64,000 nt of DNA from Glebionis coronaria (lineage: Eukaryota > Streptophyta > Magnoliopsida > Asterales > Asteraceae), in assembly GCA_025667525.1 (NCBI GenBank), contig CM046875.1, positions 291,815,147-291,879,146 on the forward strand, written 5' to 3'. Under the pieces are notes generated by a model. The model did not search any database. It saw only the letters and a program-made list of their open reading frames with translations, and was not told the DNA's origin. Below, one piece after another: positions 23,344 through 33,036 of this stretch (its first letter is position 1; each line of letters starts with the position of its first letter). The position numbers and the translations under genes are program-made.

Positions 23344-24451
23344 TGGTGGTAAACTATTCATGCGTATCCTTTGTTCGTGATCATGTATATTATCGTATAT
23401 ATATAAACCCCAAAAAGAAAAATACAAAAATATAAAACCAAGAAAAACCATAAAAATATAAAACCTAGAAAAACCATAAAGATTATAAAATCTAGAAAAT
23501 CCAAAAATATTTTTCATTTTTTAAATCGGGCATGTCTTTTAGTACGATAATATTTACGGCTTTAGAAATGTCGATCAATATTGACACGGCGCCATAAATA
23601 GAGTCCGTATAAAAGTTTTACATTTTTAAAACATGCCCATTATGGCTTGTAGTTATTTCAGACTGCAACCCGTTTTTCGCATTAAAGTCACGTATTTCCT
23701 TGAAAAACGTTGGCTCACAACGGGAATTAATTTTCTCGGGCAAGATTTACAAGCCAAATCATGCAAAAGGATCAAGTTTACTTTACAACTTGGTCTAACA
23801 CGAGTTAGTGTACGTCTCAGTGCATTAATTTGTCAAAATAAGAGAAATCTTATTGCCACCACGAATCAATCTTTTTAAGATATTAATTGGAAAAGTTTTC
23901 ATCAATATTTGACTCTTTAAACAATGACTACAGCTCTTTAAATAGAAAACGGGTCATCGTTTAAGGGGGAGAAAATATTAAATCTTCTTCGTCACCAAAA
24001 CGATTTTCAAGAGTGTCTGTGGAAAATTAATTGGCTAAATGGTTTATGAGTGGTCTTGCTTTAGAATACGACTTGTGCTCACTCAATGAGATAAGACTTG
24101 CTTTAGATCTCGGAGATTTGCTAATAGGATGCGATGCTTAAGTTGTGTGAGGGTTAGAATAATTATTACAATGAGTTAGACTAACGATTGTTAAGTACCT
24201 TAACGGATGTTAGCCTAAAAGGAGTTATTAACTAAAAAGGAAAAGAATAGAAAAGTATAGGGATTTAAAGTGACTAAGTGGGAAAGTTGTAAAAATTTTG
24301 ACCTAAGTCAAACCATACCCCCCCCCCCCCCCCCCCCGTTCTTTCATCTTTTCTGTTTCTATTTTACCTTCTCTCTCCGCCATTGTTACACAAACACAAG
24401 CTCGGTTTTCTTAATCCAACATTCGCCTAATCCGTCTCTTTAATCTCTAAG
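23344..24451 (+). other. Non-coding stretch after pol in element C
   Basis: Contains a short A-rich repeat (23415-23510; about three 27-bp units around ATAAAACC.AGAAAAACC), a PPT-like motif TTAAGGGGGAGAAA (23961-23974), a run of 20 C (24318-24337), and then a pyrimidine-rich, plant-promoter-like or 5'-UTR-like stretch with TCTCTCCGCC. No supported ORF. Confidence 0.65.
24318..24337 (+). repeat. Poly-C run of 20
   Basis: Uninterrupted C20 just upstream of the candidate internal promoter or leader. Its exact length is likely to be unreliable in sequencing. Confidence 0.8.
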
Positions 24452-25345
24452 GTAATTACCCGCGTGTAATTTTGTCTTATTTGTTACTCAATTCACTTAA
24501 TTAATTCGTTTGAATTAAGTTAATCAAGATTAGGGTTTCTGCCTTAATTTAGGGTTAATTAATTAGGGGTTTTAGTTGGGTTTTATGCGGATTAGCATTA
24601 GAATGTGTTTAGTTGCCTTAGATTACCTTAAATCTCACACATGCGTTTAGAATAATCTTTCATAGGGGACGGTTTGTGAACTTCCGAATGAACATGGCTA
24701 GTGAACTTCCGAACGAAGTTCCGAACAAACTTCCGAATGAAGTTCCTAACGAACTTCCGAATGAAGGAGTTCTGAACGAACTTCCCAATGAAGGAGTTCC
24801 GGATGAACTTCCGAATGAAGGAGTTCCGGATGAACTTCCGAATGAAGGAGTTCCGGATGAACTTCCGAATGAAGGAGTTCCGAACGAACTTCCGAATGAA
24901 GGAGTTCCGAACGAACTTCCGAATGAAGGAGTTCCGAACGAACTTCCGAATGAAGGAGTTCCAGACGAAGAACTTCCGAATGAAGGAGTTCCGGATGAAC
25001 TTCCGAATGAAGGAGTTCCGGACGAACTTCCGAATGAAGGAGTTCCGAACGAACTTCCGAATGAAGGAGTTCCGAACGAACTTCCGAATGAAGAGTTCCG
25101 AACGAACTTCCGAATGAAGAGTTCCGAATGAAGGAGTTCCGGATGAAGAGTTCCGAATGAAGGAGTTCCGAATGAAGAGTTCCGAATGAAGAGTTCCAGA
25201 TGAAGAGTTCTGAATGAAGGGTTGTTGGATTGATAGTTATTTGCTTGTTATAATTACTTGTTGAAATGTGTTATGCTTAGGAGTCATAATGATATATATC
25301 TATATATTTTTTGTGCATCAACCTTTTATGTCTTATCTTAAGCAG
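24452..25345 (+). other. Candidate 5'-UTR intron of the accessory ORF
   Basis: Donor AAG|GTAATT at 24451/24452; acceptor TTATCTTAAGCAG|ACACG at 25345/25346 with a T-rich stretch before it. The exon then reaches the accessory ATG after 5 bases. The sequence before the donor is pyrimidine-rich, like a plant 5' UTR. Splicing is inferred from sequence only. Confidence 0.5.
24676..25215 (+). repeat. 27-bp minisatellite inside the accessory leader or intron
   Basis: About 11 units of GAAGGAGTTCC plus GGATGAACTTCCGAAT (27 bp, nine codons: EGVPDELPN), then shorter degenerate units. It keeps an open frame of 151 codons because the unit length is a multiple of three. Core motifs TTCCGAATGAAG and GTTCCGGATGAA parallel the leader repeat of the same element. 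Confidence 0.88.
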
Positions 25346-25350
25346 ACACG

Positions 25351-28206
25351 ATGACTAATCCAACAGTACAAGAACTCCAAGATGCTAGAGCGACAGCAAT
25401 TGCCAAAGCAAGATCCCTCAAGTTTATACCAAACAATTACCGGCTGAAGCAAGTTTCAGAATCTACTCACCATGGATTCAAAGTCGCCATAGCAATCCTT
25501 GATCAATCTCACTTTAAGAATGCGTTAAGGAGTACTGCTTCGGTACCATATGATTACATGTATGAATTCTGGGCTACCAAGGAAAGTACTTCAAACAAGA
25601 TCACCTTCTCTCTCGACAACAAGCAACAGACACTTACTGTTTCAGACTTCCGCAAGATATTTGGAATTCGGGATACACCCAAAGGTATGTCATTTTCCAG
25701 GGATCCTACTAAAGACGAACTCATGGAGATGTTCCATGCTCTTGGATGTCCTGACCTACAAGTTGTGTCCGATTTTACCACCGCTAAAGTAGGTCAACCT
25801 TGGAGAGTAATCTTGGGTATTCTCAGTAGATGTCTTACACGTAAAACAACTGGGCATGATGTTGTGCGTGGTCCAATTATGAACATCTTCTATGGAATGT
25901 ACAAAGGCTCAAATGCAGATTACGCATTATTGATGTGGGAAGAATTTAACTTTCAACTCTTCCAAAACAAGAAGCTGAAGGCTAATTTCTTTCCTTACCC
26001 TCGTTTTATCAAGCTTATAATTCCTTATTTTATGAAGAATGATGTCTCTATTGATAAGCGTGCAGCAAGTCGTCATCACACTGAAGAGGCTGATCACATT
26101 GTGGACCTAAGGCATGAAGGACCATCTAGTGTTGTTATTCCTGGTCCTATTCCCGATTATCTTCTGACTGATAAAATTAAAGCTTCTGCTGATTACAAGC
26201 TACTGCTACTAGAAATCAAGAAGCAAAAAGCAAGCCTTCAGACAGGAGAAGACTCGTCTACTACGGTCAAGAGTAAAGGTAAACGCAAGCAAACAGTTGC
26301 TTTATCTGAACCCGAAACCAAGAAGAAGAAGACTGAGGCTAAGAAGGGAAAGAGCACGGCTGATGAGTTCGTTCTCCACGATGAAGAAGATGTTGATGTC
26401 GATCCTACTCTTGACAAGACTGAGAAAAAATTAATGAAGATAGCTATTGAAAAGAGTAGGAGAGACACGGGCGGTAGTGGTTCGGGTGCACAGATGAATA
26501 TTGAAGAAGAGTACGAGGAGCCAGATGATATTGATGAGTTTGGATCACCTGAACGGTATTCTACTTCGAAGGAGACATCCATTGCTGTTTCAGCAAGTGT
26601 TGAAAAGGAGTCCAGTGCCCCTACAATCATGGTACCTACCCAGTCTTTAGTAACTCAACCTCCACCAATCCAGCCATTACCAACCCGACCGGTGCCAACA
26701 CCATTCCTTCCACCTCCAATAACTTCCATCCTCAGTACTGTAGTCACAACCGAGCCTCTTCAACCAACCCAGAGTAGCTCTGCATCATCTTCAATGGCTG
26801 CATTTGTAATGGCAGAACTCTTGGATAAACACATGGATAATCAAAGAAAAGAGATGGATAATCTTCGCCAAGAGCTACTTAGACGAGTTCAAAGTGAAGA
26901 AGCATCCAAGAAAGCCCAAGATGAGATGCTAGCTAAGTTCGCTGCAGAGATGGAGTTGACACGTAAAGCTCATGCAGAAGAACTAGCTCAGGTCAAGCAG
27001 GCTGAAGCTGATAAGTATGCAGCACGAATCACGAGACATCAAGCTATGAAGGATAAATACAAGGAGCAGAAAGAAACACTTGAAGCTTCTATTGAAGAGA
27101 GAGTGAAAGAATCCGTTGAGTCTCTTATGCCAAAACTGCGTGATGAGATGAAGAAACTCGCGGCTGATAATTTGATGATTAAGTCGTCCAATCCTTCCGA
27201 ATCCGCCTACAAAATTGCATATGACTTGACGGATTTTGAATTAAAGAAGTTCCTCAAAGCACGCATGAGGGAAGTTGGATCTTTTGATAAGTCTAAAGTT
27301 CAACGGACACTCTACAAGTCACTCAATGAAGCTATCTCGGAGGATGATCGGTTGTTCAAAATGTTTGGAAGTGTGGTACTTTACCACATTCTGCCTGAGG
27401 AGGAAAAGGATGATAGTGAACAAGAAGAGGGTGACGGTGAAGAAGAAGAAGAAGAAGAAGAAAAAGAAGATGATGATGATGGTGACGATGATGGTGATGA
27501 TGATGAGGATGATGATGATGATGATGATGGTGATGATGGTGGTGATCGAAATGAGGAGAGTGCTAAGGAAAGCAACGAGTATGACGATGAGGATGATGAT
27601 GGTAAACAGCCTGAAACAGGGGACAAGGTTGCCAGCACAAAGAAACCATCTAAGTCTGGTACCAAGTCTCAAAAAGATGCTGCGCAGAAGGAAAAATCCA
27701 CCTCAACGGAATCAAGACGATCCAAGTGGCGCCATGATGTGAATGCTACTACGGCGTCATCGATTCCCGGTACATCTATTGTTGTTTCTATACCTGTTAC
27801 CACTAATCCTGTTAGTTCTTTTGTTGCTCCTGTGATTGCAGAATCAGTAACTGCACCTGAAACTGCACAACACTCGCCTGTTCATGACACCGCCGAGATG
27901 CCGGAATTAGAACCAGCAAGTGTTCATGTCTCTACTCCTCTGCAACAAGAGACACAATCTACTGTTCCCGAGTCAAGCACACGGGACTGGGCAGACACAT
28001 TGGAGATTGACGAGACTGCACCGCCACAAGCTTGGATCACGGCAGCTGCTACATATGATCCAATCACAGACGCTGACAGAGATGTTCTATATCTCCGTAT
28101 CCGTAGTCCGATAGACTTGTGTGCATTTCTGGCTCATGAGTATAAATCTTCGGTTACTCCGTCTTTGGTAAAGAGAGCGCTAAAGGATATGCCAAAACCA
28201 GGTTAA
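25351..28206 (+). CDS. Accessory ORF of element C (951 codons, function unknown)
   Basis: ATG at 25351 has A at -3 and follows the candidate splice acceptor by 5 bases. Visible parts: a globular N-terminal domain (about 1-250; FWATKES, TVSDFRKIFGI, PWRVILGILSRCL, FFPYPRFIKLIIPYFM); basic, probably nuclear-targeting clusters (about 309-335, KRKQ and KKKK); a Pro/Thr/Ser-rich linker (about 425-480); a long coiled coil (about 487-610); an Asp/Glu tract (about 683-745); and a Ser/Thr-rich tail. No signal peptide or membrane segment, so it does not look like an envelope protein. The N-terminal domain resembles hypothetical proteins I recall from Anthemideae genomes, so I take it as a resident accessory gene of this copia group. 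It lies downstream of pol, where Sireviruses carry their extra ORF. Function unknown. Confidence 0.75.
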   Translation: MTNPTVQELQDARATAIAKARSLKFIPNNYRLKQVSESTHHGFKVAIAILDQSHFKNALRSTASVPYDYMYEFWATKESTSNKITFSLDNKQQTLTVSDFRKIFGIRDTPKGMSFSRDPTKDELMEMFHALGCPDLQVVSDFTTAKVGQPWRVILGILSRCLTRKTTGHDVVRGPIMNIFYGMYKGSNADYALLMWEEFNFQLFQNKKLKANFFPYPRFIKLIIPYFMKNDVSIDKRAASRHHTEEADHIVDLRHEGPSSVVIPGPIPDYLLTDKIKASADYKLLLLEIKKQKASLQTGEDSSTTVKSKGKRKQTVALSEPETKKKKTEAKKGKSTADEFVLHDEEDVDVDPTLDKTEKKLMKIAIEKSRRDTGGSGSGAQMNIEEEYEEPDDIDEFGSPERYSTSKETSIAVSASVEKESSAPTIMVPTQSLVTQPPPIQPLPTRPVPTPFLPPPITSILSTVVTTEPLQPTQSSSASSSMAAFVMAELLDKHMDNQRKEMDNLRQELLRRVQSEEASKKAQDEMLAKFAAEMELTRKAHAEELAQVKQAEADKYAARITRHQAMKDKYKEQKETLEASIEERVKESVESLMPKLRDEMKKLAADNLMIKSSNPSESAYKIAYDLTDFELKKFLKARMREVGSFDKSKVQRTLYKSLNEAISEDDRLFKMFGSVVLYHILPEEEKDDSEQEEGDGEEEEEEEEKEDDDDGDDDGDDDEDDDDDDDGDDGGDRNEESAKESNEYDDEDDDGKQPETGDKVASTKKPSKSGTKSQKDAAQKEKSTSTESRRSKWRHDVNATTASSIPGTSIVVSIPVTTNPVSSFVAPVIAESVTAPETAQHSPVHDTAEMPELEPASVHVSTPLQQETQSTVPESSTRDWADTLEIDETAPPQAWITAAATYDPITDADRDVLYLRIRSPIDLCAFLAHEYKSSVTPSLVKRALKDMPKPG
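27430..27545 (+). repeat. GAA/GAT trinucleotide tract encoding the acidic run
   Basis: Imperfect (GAA)n, then (GAT)n with GGT interruptions. It encodes Glu- and Asp-rich residues of the accessory protein and creates long antisense ORFs that are not genes. Confidence 0.85.
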
Positions 28207-28211
28207 GCCGC

Positions 28212-29278
28212 ATGGAATACGAGTATTATGCTGATGAGGTCCTGAAAGCTCTTAATACCGTTCAAAGGGCAGGCCTTCATGAATCAGAAAGAGCTCCACC
28301 TCCACTTGATCCTTCTCAAGATAATCAAATTGCTCTCGACTTCTTCGTCACCTATGATCTTGATTATCTCCTCAAGGGTTCATCAAAGTACGCAACCTCC
28401 CTGACCTTGCTGAAAGCTGCTAACTGGGGCACAATACCCTGGATCGAGGAAAAGGTAAACCGAATCTGGGTCCCAAAGGTAAATCGTAATTATGATATGT
28501 ATGCTGTTATAGGTGCATCTCATTGGGACGAACGAGTCCGAAGGGCGTACAGAGGTTGCTGCTTAGCCAATTCAGGAAGTAACGTTAGATCCGATATTCG
28601 CATCTCCAGTATTTTAGGGCTGAAAACTGAAGCCAAGAATGGCTATCATCATGTGACGTAGATTCGCCTAAAAAGGGAGGATGACAGAGAATACACAATA
28701 CAGCAGGGAGATTTCTTTATCATTCGCCTTGAAGATATCGAAGACATGTTGCTTATGATGACCCGAGATCAACTGACCCATCTTACTCGTGAAGAAATCA
28801 TTGCCTTGAATACAGCACTTGTATGTTCACACGAAGCGTTGTTATCATGAAACGAGTTGAAGATCTTCAATTGGGAGTTGAAAGCTACCAAAGGAAGCTT
28901 AACCTCACCCGTCCAATGAATCAAGTTCTACCTCAACATGTCGCTAGATGTCCCTATACCGACATTACTGTTCTGAGTTACGGGATTTTCTACTTGAACA
29001 ATCGTGGGATAATGAAGTTTATGAGGGTAGGAGAGCTTTATAAGTACAGTGATGGGACTCTCCTATACGCCAGAGGAAAATTGGAGCATCTTAATTCTGG
29101 TGGGTCTTTACCAGAGATGACCGAGGACTGGCATCAGGGTTATCGACAAATGGCGAAATATGTGATCAAGAAGATTGATCAAAAGCTCCGGGAACGTAGA
29201 TTGATGAGGAGCTTAGAAAGATTCGTTGGTGGTAGACCATATTTAGTGCACCACAAGTTACTGCAACGATCCATCTAA
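28212..29278 (+). pseudogene. Decayed C-terminal domain of the accessory protein of element C
   Basis: Three pieces in two frames. 28212-28661 (ATG MEYEYYADEV; contains ANWGTIPWIEEKVNRIWVPK) ends at a TAG (28659) that by alignment sense is probably a former Gln codon. The same frame goes on with IRLKREDD and EDIEDMLLMM to about 28815. There a frameshift moves it to 28823-29278 (KRVEDLQLGVESYQRKLN, LMRSLERFVGGRPY). The last block is a very common conserved segment in Anthemideae copia elements, recalled and not searched. Probably once continuous with the 951-codon ORF, which ends 6 bp upstream in another frame. Function unknown. Confidence 0.7.
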
Positions 29279-31476
29279 TGGGTCGTACATCTCAGGTCCA
29301 CTTTATATTGGTTTTTTAATTGTGAATATGTATATTTGTGAATATTGTGCTTTTACGGCTTGATGTAGTGTTAAGGTATGATAATTTTTCAAGAATTTCT
29401 CACGAGATTCTAAATCTTTCAAAATATATCATACTAAAGCACTACAACTATCCCTTATTAATTTAAGGGGGAGCATTAACATGTTCTATGGCCAAACATT
29501 GATTTAATTTTTACCCAAAGACCGGTTAATCCATTCAATATCCCAAATATTAATGGTTAACATTTTGGATAAGGGGAGAAAATGGGATTAAGGAGACATA
29601 AATGATACTTGGCTAAAAGATGAAAAAGACTTAACGATAATCCAACTTAATATGTGTAAAGCACGTGTTAAGGGGGAGCGTTTTTTATGAACAAAACACC
29701 TAAGGTACAAAACTTTTGATTTCAATATCACAAGTACCTTAAGTGATTTTCAAGGATTTTTCATGGTAACTATACTTTCCCAAAACACACTTTATTCACG
29801 ACGGATGTGGTGACAAAAGGGTGGTAGGAATAGGTTTTAGTCCAATGATTCATCAGAGCCGATGGAATCTTCCCAAGGACAATTCCCTAGATAGAATTAG
29901 AAGTCCTAGGAAAGATGGAGAAAGATTGTGAACGTAGCTGAGTACCGACTAATTACTGATGCTAGCACTGGAACAATCACAACAAGGTTCTAGTGATGAT
30001 GTATTGGTAAGTACTAAAGGGGTTGAAGTATGAAAAAGAAATGTAAAGATAAAGGGTGTAAAGAAAGAAGCCCTCCTTACAACTTTAGGCAGAAACCGGG
30101 TCAATACATATGCTATTGAGATCATTTGTTAATGATTCTCGATATTGAATAAAGACATCATGGACCCAGTGATGCAATGCACAACCCTTCCCAGCTAACT
30201 CAAATATCTCTCAAAAGGTATTTGTTTTAATCACACGGAGATCAACACGTTATCTATTGGTTTATTCACTCCGAATAGACTGATATTGAAAAGGTGGCAC
30301 TCCTCTCCAGCCATCGCTCACTAAATCAAAACGCACTATCGAGTCTAGAGCCACGAGATCATCAAAAGTATCATTAGGACACTTTCCATTTATTCCTTGC
30401 TTTCTCACACACTGTGAAAAGTAAGAGATTTTTATGAGTCCTACGCAGTATTCTTGTAATATTGCCAGAACATCCGAGTAATACGCAAGTATTACAATGA
30501 AGATGGAAATCCTGCTTGATCCAACATCAAACAAGCTCATGGTAGGTTACACGTGCGGTTCTTTAAGAACCAATCTTGTGAAAAACTGGAAAGAAATAGT
30601 GGTTTAATTCTTAATTGAACTTAAACTCGTTCCAGGCCTCTACGCATTATCATATGATCTTGCCAGAACACTCAGAGTGACACTCTTTAGTGTTCACAGT
30701 GATGAGTGGAAATCCTTCTAGTGTTAACATCAAACAGCACTTGGTAGGTGACGTGCAAGATTCTTTATGAATTGAGCTCGTGATAACTGAAAAGCAACGA
30801 TGGTGAAAATCTTAATTGAAATTCACTTGTTCTAGGTTTCATGAATTGACGGCTTCAATCACAAGGATAATTTATCCAAGTGATTCACTCTTTATGTTCG
30901 CAGTCAAGCTTAGTGATCGTCGAATAAAGAGAACGAGTTTACCCGCGAAATCCTGTCAGGAAGTTACTTAATTAAAACTATCCGTCACAGGTACGATATC
31001 TAATATCGTCTAACGGTCTTCACCGACCGGAGGTAAAACGCTACCGATTTAGAATGAAATGTTCTAAGCCATTTCATTCGTGTCTTATCATGTTGCTGCG
31101 AAGACGGTGGCGTTGCGGTGTACCAGCTGAAGTCGTTCCCACATGCTTATGTTTTTATGCATCAAAGTTCAGCAAAATTCAAGAAAGTACAAAATGAAGT
31201 CTTCCGCTGTACCAAACTCTGAAGCTTTCGAGAATTCAACAAAAGACATAAGTGTGTGGAGCATGGAGTCACGAGGAGGCAAGATTCACAAGAAGGCAAA
31301 GATCGCACGTGATTGGTCAAAAGAACAATGCTCACAAGCCAAAGCCTAAAAGATCAAATCAACATATTCACAACAAAAAGAATGAAGAAAAGACTACGAG
31401 ATGAAGAACGAAGACTTAGTATAGTATGCTAGGTTTAAAATTGTGTAACGTGGAGTGACCTCTCTTAGGGGGAGAT
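29279..31476 (+). other. 3' non-coding region of element C with repeated PPT-like motifs
   Basis: No supported gene. Purine tracts resembling the real PPT lie at 29463-29473, 29569-29582 and 29668-29678; the real PPT (TTAGGGGGAGAT) is at 31464-31476 against the 3' LTR. An imperfect duplication of about 195 bp lies at 30445-30640 and 30641-30835. Small ORFs (30262-30540 minus, 31143-31349 plus) have no recognisable features. Confidence 0.7.
30445..30835 (+). repeat. Imperfect tandem duplication of about 195 bp
   Basis: Both units run from CTACGCA(G/T)TAT through TTGCCAGAACA, TGGAAATCCT, AACATCAAACA and TGGTAGGT to CTTAATTGAA and GTTC(C/T)AGG. They are well diverged, so the duplication is old. 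Confidence 0.65.
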
Positions 31477-31796
31477 TGTTAGAAATACGTTTTAACATAT
31501 ATTAGAAGTATCGATCACTCCACAATATTATTAATGTTGTAATAACTCGTAGTTAATGTGTGCTTATTAATTTAAGTAAGAAACCGACCCATGGGCTTGT
31601 CATGGGTCGACCCAAGCCTAATAGTGGCTTGGATATAAATACCCCTTTCCACCTAGGAAAGGGGTTGGTTGTTGATCATTCCATTTTATCATTTTAATGA
31701 AAAACACATAGTTCTCTCTTACTTTCTCTCACTAGTTTCTCTCTCTATAAATCTTCAACCCACTTCATAGATTAACAAGATTATCAATATTCTACA
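31477..31796 (+). repeat. 3' LTR of element C
   Basis: 320 bp, same length and ends as the 5' LTR, followed by TAAAG (31797-31801), the right target duplication. Confidence 0.95.
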
Positions 31797-31801
31797 TAAA
31801 G

Positions 31802-33036
31802 AAAATGTGATTATCTATAATTAAACTAAAAATGAAATGTAAATGTCGTTGGGTAAGGGTAAAAATAAATCAAGAATAAAGCTTGCAAATATTAGCCTAA
31901 AAAGTTAAAGACTTTAAAAATTAAATTGGCAAAAGCTTAAAACTTTAACAAAACTAAAACTGAAAATGAAATAAAATGAAATAAAACTAAAAACTAACTA
32001 TTTCAAAAAAAAACTAAATTTTTCGGAAAAACAAGTAATTTTTGGAATAAATGAATATTTCGGATAAAAAACCTAATTCGGAAAAACTACCTTAACTCGG
32101 ATAAAAGCATAATTTTCGGAATAAACACGATTTTCGGAAAAATAAAGATATTCGGAAAACAAGACTAATTCAGATAAAATCAGTTATTTCGGAATAAACA
32201 ATGATTTACGGAAAAAAACATATTTTCGGATAAAACTACTTTTTCGGATAAAAGAACTAAATTCAGAAAAATGAAAAACTTCGGATAAACACAATAAATT
32301 CGGATAAACAACCCTATTTCGGAATAACATGCTTTTTCGGAATTAAATGGATTTTCGGATAAATCTACTATTTCGGAAAAACACACTATTTCGGATATAA
32401 AGCTAAATCTTCGGAATAAAATGGAAAGAAAGTAAATTTTTGGATAAAGCTTATTTCGGAATAAAGGGTATATTTCGGAATTTAAAACCCTTTTCCGAAG
32501 ATGCTATAAATTAAACAAACAGTAACAGAACTATCTAAAAATCAGGGAATAAGCTACGCATAAGCTAAAACCAAATAAGCATTTAACAAAACTTAATCTA
32601 AACAATTTTAAGAAAAGCTAATTAAACCACAAATTAAAAACTTGAAAATCACTAATATCTAAAGATTAAAAATCAACTTTTTATACAATTAAACTATTAA
32701 AACACTTAATCCAAAATAAGCAAAATCAACCAATAAGCACTAAACACAATAAGCTAAAACAATCAAACACATCAAAACCAATAAGCATGATCAATCAAAA
32801 ACATCAATCAAACAATAAGCATAAAGATTAAACTACATGATTAATAAAATCATAACAAGATTAAAAAGAAAGGAAGAATGAGAATGATTATTGAAAAAGC
32901 TTGGATTAAAGAGATTAAGATTCAAATACAAGATTAATGTGAAAGCTTAAAACATATAAAAAAAGCTAGAGAGAGAAAGTAATATTAAGCTACTCCTAAA
33001 AATAAAACTAAAAACTACTAATTAACTACTACCTCT
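31802..33036 (-). repeat. 5' LTR of element D, segment 2
   Basis: Continues D after the C insertion. 32025-32520 holds a D-specific version of the motif array (plus strand TTCGGATAAA or TTCGGAATAA; sense TTATCCGAAA). The last five bases, CCTCT (33032-33036), are the left target duplication of element B. Confidence 0.82.

Larger units (their letters stand above)
13927..31796 (+). mobile_element. Element C: 17.9 kb Ty1/copia retrotransposon with accessory module
   Basis: Two 320-bp LTRs (9-10 differences by eye, mostly C/T and G/A transitions), target duplication TAAAG on both sides, tRNA-iMet-type PBS, and PPT TTAGGGGGAG. Internal order: repeat-rich leader, gag (broken), pol (intact), non-coding stretch, candidate internal promoter and intron with a minisatellite, 951-codon accessory ORF, its decayed C-terminal domain, and a 2.2 kb 3' region with extra PPT-like motifs. 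No nested insertion was recognised inside, so the size, about two to three times a usual copia element, comes from its own long gag and accessory module. The repeated PPTs and extra ORF recall Sireviruses, but the LTRs are short and I leave the lineage open. Confidence 0.93.

Noticed and set aside
24676..25131. 151-codon repeat protein (EGVPDELPN units)
   Set aside because: The frame is kept open by the 27-bp unit length, a second frame is equally open, and it lies within the candidate intron.
24676..25215. Heat-shock elements formed by the GAA/TTC motifs
   Set aside because: Spacing does not follow nGAAnnTTCn; the TTC and GAA in TTCCGAA are one base apart.
27319..27672. Antisense ORFs rich in Ile or Ser opposite the acidic tract
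   Set aside because: Shadows of the GAA/GAT repeat in the accessory ORF.
25351..28206. Accessory ORF of C as an envelope protein
   Set aside because: No signal peptide or transmembrane stretch; basic clusters and an acidic tract suggest an internal or nuclear protein.
30262..30540. Small minus-strand ORF in the 3' region of C
   Set aside because: No recognisable motif, lies across an imperfect duplication, and no homologous frame in its second unit.
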